From Pseudoalteromonas flavipulchra NCIMB 2033 = ATCC BAA-314 (GTDB lineage: Bacteria; Pseudomonadota; Gammaproteobacteria; Enterobacterales; Alteromonadaceae): a stretch of 64,000 nucleotides of DNA. The translations under genes were made by a program, and so were the position numbers. Below are positions 9,557 to 16,748 of this stretch, one piece after another. A model generated the notes under the pieces. That model was not told where the DNA came from. It saw only the letters and a program-made list of their open reading frames with translations, and searched no databases. Numbering within the stretch: position 1 is the stretch's first letter; each line of letters starts with the position of its first letter. Location: assembly GCA_000814665.1 (NCBI GenBank), contig JWIH01000025.1, forward strand, positions 434,001-498,000. Direction: 5' to 3'.

Positions 9557-11743
9557 TTAGAACTTCAGTTTATCAATAAGTGTGTTTGGGTCGATTTCCA
9601 GTTCATCCATTAATGACCAGCGAGTTTGCTTTTGTACACTACCTTTTCCTAAGATCCAGTAATCATAAGTTTTTTCAATACGGCCATTGGTATGCTGGAT
9701 AGTCAGCCAAGCATTTACATAACTCAGTAGATCTTGATTGCGCTTGGCGACAGCGAATCCAACGGGGTATTTCAAGCTCGCTCCTTCCGGCACCGCAACA
9801 CCAAATTCAGGGTAGAACATGCTCCATGCAAAGCCCGCCTCTGCGCTGATCACTAAGGCGTCATATTTCTCTGGGTGCTTAAAATAGCTTTGCAGATTGT
9901 TAATGCTGGATACTTTTACCTTAGGGTTTTGCTGCGCCAATTGTTTGAGTAGCGGAGCATACTCAACGTGAGCTAAATTCAGCTTATCAAGCGTAAGTAG
10001 GGCTGACTTGTCAGCAAATTTCTTTAAATCATGATCTTTGGCCAAGAGCGCTAGTTGCAGCTCCAACACCTTGTCACTAAAGCGCACGCTTTGTAAGTCG
10101 GCAATATTAATTTCAAGGCCGGACATTGCAATATCGAAATATCCCTTGTTGAGATACTCTGCCAGTTGTGGCTTTTTAAAAGGAATAAACTCGATTTTAA
10201 CCCCAAGGTCGGATGCGAGCCTATGTGCGAGGCTGACATCAAAACCCACTAACTGGTCTTTTTGATTAAAGTAACTAAACGGCACATTATCGATAAGATA
10301 TCCTACACGCAACAGGTTACGTTTTTTAATCACATCGACATTTGTCAAAGACAACTCACCACTTTGGTATGCTTTAGGGACATAGCTAAGCACATGAGCA
10401 GGGACGGTATCCGAGATCACCATATTAGCTATAGCCTCATCGGCCGATTTAGTTTGCTTACCGAGGTAATTATTTGCTGTAAAACTCAACAACATAAATG
10501 CTGGGAGTAGTGCAGATAGTAGCGTTAAATAATAAACCGAGCGCACGCGTTTTAGGTGTAATTGTCTACGGTTAATAAAAATACATAAAAACACAAATGC
10601 GAAGATATATACCACAGTGGTTGGTGAAACCACTTTTGCGGTGAGTACTGACATCGATAAATATAACTGATAAGTATCAGCCGGGACACGCAAGGTATCG
10701 AGCAAATAGGGAATCGCGATATGTACGTTAGCAAAGTAACTTAGCATCGCCGATAAAGACACATTAGGAATTTGTTCGATGCCGATTTGGTTGCCGGTAA
10801 GCCATGCTGCAAAAGAGACAAAAATGAGGGTCGTTAGCTTTCCTAAACTCGGGAAGGTATAAGCGATAGGCACTAACACCTCAGCGATGTGATCAGAGCT
10901 TTCGTCGCTTTGCTTAATTTTGCGTAAATGATCTTTGATCCCCTCGGTGATCACCGGCAATACAATAAAAACGTTTCCGGTACTGAATGCGGTGATCCAA
11001 GCATTGCGCATAACCATGATGAGGTCGCGGTATTTAACAGGGGTGAGTGCGGCAACAAGCATAGGGAGTAGTACTAACATCAAATACACGCCGACACATA
11101 AAACGACAACCCAGTACACTTGCAATTCAGACAGTTCTTCTGCGCTCATGGTGCCAGCGGTGCTTGCTGTCATCGCAAAAATGCCAATAGGGAAGATGGC
11201 AATGATCTTCTTGGAAATCACCGACAGGCCTTGACCGACGACTTCTAACACATCGAGTAAACGGTTTTTCTTTTGATTAGAAATAAGCGCCATACCTAGC
11301 GCAATACAAAATATGACTAAGGCAGGAACATTACCTTCTGCCATAGAAGCAAAAGGATTAGAGGGAATATAATGTTTAACGAAGTCTACTTCGGGAGCTG
11401 CGGCGACCAATGCTGGGGAGAAAAAGGTCCCGGCATCATGCGCTGGTAATGTCATAATAAAGCACCAGATCACAGCAAGACCTACCACCCAAATGGAGAC
11501 CATGACTAGCGCTGCTTTTGCAAGAATGCTTTTAACTTGTTCGGGATTAAATTTCCCTAAACCCACGATAAGGCTGACGACAATATAAGGGAGAATGGTG
11601 ATTTGCATCAGGTTTACAAAACCTGTACCAATAGGTTTTAAAAATGATAGCCGTTCACCGAAAACTAAACCAGCAAAAATGCCAAGTATGAGCGCCCAAA
11701 GCATCCAGTTAATGTTTTTTAGAAAATTAAGCAATTTAGTCAT
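9557..11743 (-). CDS. SLC1/DAACS-type symporter fused to a periplasmic solute-binding domain
   Basis: The 728-residue protein joins two usually separate modules. Residues about 1-385 are hydrophobic and resemble dicarboxylate/glutamate:cation symporters (GltP family), with segments such as WMLWALILGIFAGLVFG, MQITILPYIVVSLIVG and the re-entrant-loop-like AFSTGNVFIVLPVI. The usual NMDGT signature is not recognisable. A further membrane span (about 400-422, YLTLLSALLPAFMLLSF) leads into residues about 455-700, which look like a family 3 solute-binding protein: LLRVGYLIDNVPFSYFN, LVGFDVSLAHRLASDLGV, YFDIAMSGLEI, ending in an ALVISAEAG/GVAV lobe. The binding domain is therefore tethered at the outer face of the membrane. 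Substrate is probably an amino acid or dicarboxylate, which is inference. It is transcribed alone. Confidence 0.85.
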   Translation of the reverse strand: MTKLLNFLKNINWMLWALILGIFAGLVFGERLSFLKPIGTGFVNLMQITILPYIVVSLIVGLGKFNPEQVKSILAKAALVMVSIWVVGLAVIWCFIMTLPAHDAGTFFSPALVAAAPEVDFVKHYIPSNPFASMAEGNVPALVIFCIALGMALISNQKKNRLLDVLEVVGQGLSVISKKIIAIFPIGIFAMTASTAGTMSAEELSELQVYWVVVLCVGVYLMLVLLPMLVAALTPVKYRDLIMVMRNAWITAFSTGNVFIVLPVITEGIKDHLRKIKQSDESSDHIAEVLVPIAYTFPSLGKLTTLIFVSFAAWLTGNQIGIEQIPNVSLSAMLSYFANVHIAIPYLLDTLRVPADTYQLYLSMSVLTAKVVSPTTVVYIFAFVFLCIFINRRQLHLKRVRSVYYLTLLSALLPAFMLLSFTANNYLGKQTKSADEAIANMVISDTVPAHVLSYVPKAYQSGELSLTNVDVIKKRNLLRVGYLIDNVPFSYFNQKDQLVGFDVSLAHRLASDLGVKIEFIPFKKPQLAEYLNKGYFDIAMSGLEINIADLQSVRFSDKVLELQLALLAKDHDLKKFADKSALLTLDKLNLAHVEYAPLLKQLAQQNPKVKVSSINNLQSYFKHPEKYDALVISAEAGFAWSMFYPEFGVAVPEGASLKYPVGFAVAKRNQDLLSYVNAWLTIQHTNGRIEKTYDYWILGKGSVQKQTRWSLMDELEIDPNTLIDKLKF

Positions 11744-11837
11744 GTGCTCAGTCGAAAAAAGAGCGGTATTTTAATTAGCTTAGCTTAAAACTTACTGAAT
11801 GTTTGAGCGATTTGATTACAAATTATCGAGTGTTTAC

Positions 11838-12326
11838 TCAAAGTTCATAATCATCCCCATTTTTGGCACGATAACAGGCTTTTCCTGCTGGTTGTTGCAC
11901 GCCGTGATAAAAGCTCATCCATAGTTTTTGTAGCTGGGTTTTAGTCTTTTTACCAACTACAGACGCCAGTGGTGTTTCGACGATAATATCTTCGATATGA
12001 GCGCTATCAAATTGGCCGAGCATTCCGGTGCGATTGAAGGTAATTTCAATATGTAAGCCATCGTCCTGTTTTAACAAAATAGCCTCCGGTGTTTCACGGT
12101 GACCGCAAAGCGCGACGAATTGGCTACAATTTTTTAAACCGCAATGGGTGCCGTTGGCAAAAAACGCAAGCAGGTGATTGTAGTAAACCACATAGTCTGT
12201 CACCTCCATGTGTGAGCCAAACTCTAAAGGACATTGTTCATCAAGATACTGTTTTGCCAGCATTGACTGTTGCGCTTTTGTATCGTCAATTGGTTGTTCT
12301 GTATGCGGTTGTAATTGCGCTGCCAT
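11838..12326 (-). CDS. Uncharacterised 162-residue protein divergent from an XRE regulator
   Basis: I do not recognise a family. The ATG at 12326 has a purine-rich GAGGTGG four bases upstream and is preferred to the GTG at 12338. The protein is soluble, with no signal peptide or membrane span. It has a HCGLKNCSQFVALCGHRE stretch with three cysteines and two histidines that could bind metal, and a basic GKKTKTQLQKLW segment near the C-terminus. It is divergent from the XRE regulator at 12472, and the 145-base gap contains that gene's operator array, so joint control is plausible but unproven. It converges on nothing: the SLC1 fusion lies downstream in the same direction, 94 bases away. Confidence 0.65.
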   Translation of the reverse strand: MAAQLQPHTEQPIDDTKAQQSMLAKQYLDEQCPLEFGSHMEVTDYVVYYNHLLAFFANGTHCGLKNCSQFVALCGHRETPEAILLKQDDGLHIEITFNRTGMLGQFDSAHIEDIIVETPLASVVGKKTKTQLQKLWMSFYHGVQQPAGKACYRAKNGDDYEL

Positions 12327-12417
12327 GATCCACCTCACTTGTTCATGTTGTCATAAATTGGGAAATATATTCTGGTTGTTTCGTGTACATTTTGAGTGTA
12401 AGTTAAATATTCAAATA

Positions 12418-12470
12418 ATTTCACAAAAAGAATTTCACAGTGTGAATTTCACAAAAATGGAGTGTGAAAT
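12418..12470 (+). promoter_or_regulatory. Operator array: ATTTCACA every 14 bp before the XRE gene
   Basis: ATTTCACA occurs exactly at 12418, 12432 and 12446, a strict 14-bp spacing. The inverted form TGTGAAAT lies at 12463-12470, between the ribosome site and the start codon of the following gene. The middle copy also forms the perfect palindrome TTCACAGTGTGAA (12434-12446). The placement suggests autorepression by the downstream HTH protein and possibly control of the divergent gene; the binding protein is inferred. Confidence 0.6.
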
Positions 12471-12471
12471 C

Positions 12472-13953
12472 ATGGCAAAAGTTGCAAGCTTAATTAGAAA
12501 GTCCCACTTTTTAGGTACTAAAATAAGAAATCTAAGAAAGCGTAACCATCTGACTTTAGAAGACTTATCGGCTCGATGTGTTAAGCAAGATCCGGCCAGC
12601 GCGCCTTCCGTTTCTTACCTATCAATGATTGAAAGAGGCCAGCGTACGCCAAGTGAAGCGATGCTCGAAAACTTCTCCACTGTATTTCAAAAGCCGATTG
12701 AGTGGTTTTTAGACAGTCAACCAGAAGCACCGGAGATTGCGCCAGATAAAGGCAATTTCGGTGGGATAGTGGGGATGGCTTTAGAGCCCAACTTTCTATT
12801 TTCCAAAGAGATATTACAAATTGCGATCCCAGAAATGCTGTCCCAAGCGGGGATCAGTGGTAGGCAGTTTGCGCACCTTTTGATCCGTGCCCACCAAGAA
12901 CACCATCAAAACCACTTTCCTGATTTAGAGCGAGCAGCCGATGAAGTGGGAGGTAAAAATCTCTATCTCAGCTGTGATGACCTCATGGCAATTTTGATAG
13001 CAAAAGGTCGAAAAGTGGAGTGGTTTGAGCAATCTTCGCCTGACGGAGAGGGGATGATCACTTCTTATTTCAAAGAACCAAACATGGTGTTTATAAATCG
13101 CGCGTTGCACGCACATCCCGCGAGAATGAAATACGATTTAGCTGTTCATATTGGCCATGTCGTGCTTCACAATAGTGAAGGTTTAGAATGTGTACTCACT
13201 ACTGGAGAAAGCCGGAAGAGTAACGATAACCCCGATCATGATACTCCAAATGCCCAAGATATTTTGAGCGCGTGGCAGGATTTTGAATCGAGCTTCTTCG
13301 CAGGGGCCTTATTGTGTCCCCGTACACCATTTCGGCAGTTACTCGAAAGCCGAGGTTACGATGTGCGCGTCCATGAGCAACTTGGTATTTCTGCTTCCGT
13401 GGCAATGCGCAGAATGACATCGGTTTCACCTTATCCACATTGGCATTATTTTGATGCTTATCAAGCAGGTAAACTCAAGGCGGTATATCGGGGCAATGGT
13501 ATTCCTTTACCTTGGGGTAATATGCGTAGCGTTGCCGATCCGTGTCAGCACTGGGCCGTATTTCGTAAATTTCATGATGATAGTAATAGTGCCAGTGCTC
13601 AGCTTTCGATCCTGAATGTTAATGGCAAACCGCGTCTGTATTGCTGTGAGTCAGTAAAAATCGTTGATGTAGCGAATCGTCCAAGGGTGCTGTGCGCGGG
13701 TCTTGATCTCAATCCTGCTATTAATGCACAAGGAATTGATGCTGACGCCTTGATTGGAGAATTGCAACAAGCTTGTATTAGCCATGGTGGCGCGAGTGTG
13801 GTGCCCTATCATATGAAAACCCAATTACTCCGTGTTGCCAAGATTTTAAATATCCAGTGGATTGAAAGGGGGCTTGAGGGCTCTGTTAGGGTGATCTGTA
13901 CTCGAGGAAAAAGCTGCCCAAGAAAGCCGAGTTGTTATGTCGAGAGTCTGTAA
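12472..13953 (+). CDS. XRE-family transcriptional regulator with large C-terminal domain (DUF3612-like)
   Basis: The 493-residue protein has an XRE/Cro-type helix-turn-helix at about residues 14-80 (LGTKIRNLRKRNHLTLEDLSA, LSMIERGQRTPSEAMLENFS), then about 400 residues that resemble the DUF3612 family and, in layout, the ScfR/RamB-type regulators that sense acyl-CoA. A cysteine-rich tail (CTRGKSCPRKPSCYVESL) follows the pattern seen at the end of those regulators. The ATG at 12472 is chosen because GGAG lies about nine bases upstream and the HTH begins shortly after; the frame extends further upstream but without family support. The array of ATTTCACA sites ends at this start codon, which implies autoregulation. 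Ligand and regulon are unknown. Confidence 0.82.
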   Translation: MAKVASLIRKSHFLGTKIRNLRKRNHLTLEDLSARCVKQDPASAPSVSYLSMIERGQRTPSEAMLENFSTVFQKPIEWFLDSQPEAPEIAPDKGNFGGIVGMALEPNFLFSKEILQIAIPEMLSQAGISGRQFAHLLIRAHQEHHQNHFPDLERAADEVGGKNLYLSCDDLMAILIAKGRKVEWFEQSSPDGEGMITSYFKEPNMVFINRALHAHPARMKYDLAVHIGHVVLHNSEGLECVLTTGESRKSNDNPDHDTPNAQDILSAWQDFESSFFAGALLCPRTPFRQLLESRGYDVRVHEQLGISASVAMRRMTSVSPYPHWHYFDAYQAGKLKAVYRGNGIPLPWGNMRSVADPCQHWAVFRKFHDDSNSASAQLSILNVNGKPRLYCCESVKIVDVANRPRVLCAGLDLNPAINAQGIDADALIGELQQACISHGGASVVPYHMKTQLLRVAKILNIQWIERGLEGSVRVICTRGKSCPRKPSCYVESL

Positions 13954-14092
13954 TTGACGTCATTCGATGATTGTTTTGTTGAATTTTTGATAATAAAAGT
14001 TGAAAAGGTGGGCGTTGCATGCCATATTTTTTAAGCGGGTTGTTTACATCTGCTTAATACTCATTCTTTTAACTATCATCTAGGAGACGTAA

Positions 14093-14176
14093 ATGTTCAT
14101 CTACAACAAACAACGCCCTAGTGATCTGCATGAATGTTCCGTTAATTACCACTTGAGTGAGTGGTTCGACGAATAG
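14093..14176 (+). CDS. Possible 27-residue small protein in its own transcription unit
   Basis: An ATG with AGGAG six bases upstream opens 27 codons encoding MFIYNKQRPSDLHECSVNYH followed by LSEWFDE and a TAG. A hairpin with a TTTT tail follows 28 bases after the stop. The product is charged and aromatic-rich with no membrane segment. A good ribosome site plus a private terminator suggests a genuine small gene or leader peptide, though length alone gives little support. No family is recognised. The next gene on this strand starts 430 bases later, beyond the terminator, so it is not an obvious leader for it. Confidence 0.45.
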   Translation: MFIYNKQRPSDLHECSVNYHLSEWFDE

Positions 14177-14204
14177 CCTCACCTGAATTTCAATTCTATT
14201 CCCA

Positions 14205-14228
14205 CCGACAATTTGTTGGTCGGGTTTT
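14205..14228 (+). terminator. Terminator after the small ORF
   Basis: CCGACAA pairs with TTGGTCGG (one bulged G) around a TTTG loop and is followed by GTTTT. It lies 28 bases beyond the small ORF stop. Confidence 0.55.
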
Positions 14229-14302
14229 ATCACGTTCCGTATCAATGCGAATGTAAGCTCTAACGCTAATTGCGTTTAGGTTTTTCAAAAAACCAAATTA
14301 AT

Positions 14303-14467
14303 AATACCAGTTGTATTAAGTAAATGATCTATCTTGAAGCGGGGAAATAGCTTTAGTAGCAAGGCAAAAATTTTGCTATTTAGTTGTTCTAAATGAGAAA
14401 TTTTTAACGTAGCTAATATGCTATTTCACCCTTCAAATTGATTAGAGAATTAATTCAATTGGTATAA
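14303..14467 (+). repeat. MITE-like intergenic repeat, copy 1 (about 165 bp)
   Basis: The ends form imperfect terminal inverted repeats: AATACCAGTTGTATTA on the left and TAATTCAATTGGTATAA on the right. The interior is also largely self-complementary: GGGAAATAGC faces GCTATTTCACCC, and a core hairpin has AAAAATTT/AAATTTTT and ATTTAG/CTAAAT around TTGTT. No coding capacity is seen. The core is repeated in opposite orientation at 53551-53586, so it is a dispersed element and not unique intergenic DNA. It may be folded in RNA. Confidence 0.7.
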
Positions 14468-14577
14468 GGCTCACTTCTGCACTTTTGGCCATCGTCATCA
14501 GTGTATAAGTTGCCGTGGGCGCTTCGTGCAAATACCAGTGCGGCAGCGTAGCTTTGCAATGCAACGGTACGGATCAT
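14455..14577 (-). CDS. Doubtful 40-residue ORF beside the repeat
   Basis: The frame encodes MIRTVALQSYAAALVFARSA, then HGNLYTDDDGQKCRSEPYTN. The N-terminus resembles a weak signal peptide. By eye the stretch is visibly richer in G and C than the repeat next to it. There is no recognisable ribosome site, the stop falls inside the repeat's terminal inverted repeat, and no family is known. It could be a gene remnant cut by the repeat or chance. Confidence 0.2.
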   Translation of the reverse strand: MIRTVALQSYAAALVFARSAHGNLYTDDDGQKCRSEPYTN

Positions 14578-14605
14578 AGAAACATATATCATTCAGGTAA
14601 ATACT

Positions 14606-15997
14606 ATGAAAAACAATAACATTCTATTTGTATCACTAGCTGCTTTAATGCTTGTTGCAAGCCATAGCTATGCTTGCTCAACTACTGAAACTGAATCTAA
14701 CGACAGCGAAGGTAATGCCAATAGTGGAGTGTGTAATAACACGACAATTAGCGGCGAGTTATCCAGAGGTGATATCGACTGGTTTACTTTTGATGTGGCG
14801 GCGCCAGGTTCGATAGATATCTCGCTAGACCATAGCTCTGGTGATGATTTTGACTGGTTCTTATATCAAGAAACAGGCTCAGCAGTTGTCAGTAGGGAAA
14901 CGAGTCAAATACCAGAAACGGGGAGTTTTTATGCTGAGACTGCAGGTACCTATTATATAAAGCTAACCCGATATAGTGGCTCTGGTTGGTATGATTTGAT
15001 TGTGAATTTTGTCCAAGGTGAAACTCCTACGCCGCCAACTGGAGAGTGTAATTACGGTATTCGTCCGTCAAAACCTGGGGCATTAAAGGCTTATCTTGCT
15101 GGAAATAGCTCAGACACGTGCAACACGCTCACACCGGATAACGGTGCCACGCTCTTAATGGGAGGGGGAACCGATGTTGATAATGCTTTTAGCCAAAGAG
15201 TAGCTCCTCATATTGGTAATGGTGCTGATGTGGTGGTACTGCGTACTTCCGGCACGGACGCGTACAATGATTACTTACTTGGTCTGATGGCGGCAGATTC
15301 AGTTGAGACGTTAATTATTGATTCTGTTAGTAAGGCTAATGACCCTTATGTTGATTGGGCGATTCGCAGTGCCGAGTTTGTCTGGTTTGCTGGAGGCGAT
15401 CAGTCTGATTATCTAAATAAATGGCAAGGAACCTCTGTCCAAAGCGCGGTGCAGCACGTTTTTGATAAGGGAGGTGTTGTTGGTGGTACATCAGCTGGAA
15501 TGGCGTTACTGGCCGACAGTATTTACGATCCTGATGGTGTGCTCGGTGCTATCTCCAGTGAAGTAGTAACCGATTTTTGTCACGAAACACTGAATTTTAG
15601 TAGTCGGTTTGTTTCTATCCCCATGCTAGACAATGCGCTAACAGACACGCACTTTGCTGAGCGTGACAGAATGGGACGTGCAGCCGTATCTTTAGCTCGC
15701 CACAGTAGTAACTATTTTAATATTGCAGCGAGTGAAGCAACATCAATTTTCATCAATAGCGAAGGCGAAGGGATCGTGGATGGCAGCGCTGAAGTTTATA
15801 TTCTCAAAGAAACAGCACAAACTAAAAGAACAGCACTTGCTTGTGGTCAAGCAGTACAATATCAAGACTTTTTGCGAGTTAAAGTGTTGCCTGGGCAGAG
15901 TTACAACATCTACACCCATACACATAGTAGCAGTGAACTCGCGGTTTCCATTAACGGAAACTTGAGTAACTTTTATTTACCCAATAACCCGTATTAA
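14606..15997 (+). CDS. Secreted cyanophycinase-like serine peptidase (S51) with PPC domain
   Basis: Cyanophycinases cut the aspartate-arginine polymer cyanophycin into dipeptides. The 463-residue protein starts with a signal peptide ending near ASHSYA. Residues about 25-135 resemble a bacterial pre-peptidase C-terminal (PPC) domain (ETESNDSEGNA, GDIDWFTFDV, YYIKLTRYSG). The S51 domain follows from about 150: LLMGGGTDVDNAF, WFAGGDQSDYL and the nucleophile motif GGTSAGM with Ser296. The PPC-first order is unusual, since PPC domains are mostly C-terminal to the catalytic domain. The signal peptide points to an extracellular or periplasmic enzyme that scavenges cyanophycin or a related isoaspartyl polymer. 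No cyanophycin synthetase is in the window. Transcribed alone, with its own terminator. Confidence 0.85.
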   Translation: MKNNNILFVSLAALMLVASHSYACSTTETESNDSEGNANSGVCNNTTISGELSRGDIDWFTFDVAAPGSIDISLDHSSGDDFDWFLYQETGSAVVSRETSQIPETGSFYAETAGTYYIKLTRYSGSGWYDLIVNFVQGETPTPPTGECNYGIRPSKPGALKAYLAGNSSDTCNTLTPDNGATLLMGGGTDVDNAFSQRVAPHIGNGADVVVLRTSGTDAYNDYLLGLMAADSVETLIIDSVSKANDPYVDWAIRSAEFVWFAGGDQSDYLNKWQGTSVQSAVQHVFDKGGVVGGTSAGMALLADSIYDPDGVLGAISSEVVTDFCHETLNFSSRFVSIPMLDNALTDTHFAERDRMGRAAVSLARHSSNYFNIAASEATSIFINSEGEGIVDGSAEVYILKETAQTKRTALACGQAVQYQDFLRVKVLPGQSYNIYTHTHSSSELAVSINGNLSNFYLPNNPY

Positions 15998-16036
15998 GCG
16001 GCTAAATACAATTACTTTTCTGACTTAATATTAGCC

Positions 16037-16068
16037 AAAACCCAATACCGTTGTCGGTATTGGGTTTT
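16037..16068 (+). terminator. Terminator of the cyanophycinase gene
   Basis: A perfect 14-bp stem AAAACCCAATACCG/CGGTATTGGGTTTT with a TTGT loop lies 40 bases after the stop. Flanking A and T tracts are short, but the hairpin is very stable. Confidence 0.8.
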
Positions 16069-16237
16069 ATATCCGGAGTAAAAGCACTGTGCTAGAGCCG
16101 GATGATATTTCTGATCTATGCATTTTAGTTAGTTCATTTCTAATTCCAAGTTCAGATGAAATAGTAATTTCGTCTGTTTAACTTTGTGCACTATTGCTGT
16201 AAGTTACGCCGAATAGTTGTGAGTAAAGGTCGGTATT

Positions 16238-16693
16238 TTGGAAATTCGTCAAGTAGTGGGTTCATTAACACAAGTCTATTTTAATTTGGTGCAAGCATAT
16301 GAAGCTGAGTTTTCAGTGTTGACGGAAAAATTACCAGATAGTAACGGTTTATTTCAGATAGATACGCCAATAGATGAGCAGCACCTTGGCTACTTGGCAT
16401 ATGAAAATGACGACCCGGTTGGCTTTATCAATATTTTTAAAGCGCAAAATACCTTTGAGGTGTGTGAGTTTTATATTGTGCCTGCAGCGAGAAAACGCAA
16501 ACTTGGTTCTTCGTTTATGTCCAAAATATGGCAAATGTATCCTGGGCATTGGCAAGTCAAGCAAATTCAAGGCGCAGAGCACGCGATCAATTTTTGGCGC
16601 AACGCATTGACGTTAAACGGTATCGACTACAGCGAATCTCAATATCAAGACGACTATTGGGGTGTCGTAAATAGACAGGTCTTTACCGTGTAA
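16238..16693 (+). CDS. GNAT-family N-acetyltransferase
   Basis: The 151-residue protein has the GNAT layout: a variable N-terminal half, the beta-strand pair LGYLAYENDDPVGFINIFK and FEVCEFYIVPAARKRKLGSSFM, where the RKRKLGS segment corresponds to the acetyl-CoA-binding R/QxxGxG/A loop (its last Gly is replaced by Ser), and HAINFWRNAL in the region of the C-terminal alpha-helix. The acceptor substrate is unknown. The start is a TTG with AAAGGT eight bases upstream; no ATG is available before the conserved region. It converges with mnmC, from which it is separated by an inverted repeat at 16710-16740 (AAGGCATA/TATGCCTT). Confidence 0.75.
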   Translation: MEIRQVVGSLTQVYFNLVQAYEAEFSVLTEKLPDSNGLFQIDTPIDEQHLGYLAYENDDPVGFINIFKAQNTFEVCEFYIVPAARKRKLGSSFMSKIWQMYPGHWQVKQIQGAEHAINFWRNALTLNGIDYSESQYQDDYWGVVNRQVFTV

Positions 16694-16748
16694 TGGGTGT
16701 ATTTCGATGAAGGCATAGTATCTAGGTGATGTTATGCCTTAGCCATTA

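Noticed and set aside
12208..12471. N-terminal extension of the XRE regulator to 12208
   Set aside because: The extension is Cys-rich and lies across the divergent promoter and operator array; the HTH starts soon after the ATG at 12472 with a ribosome site.
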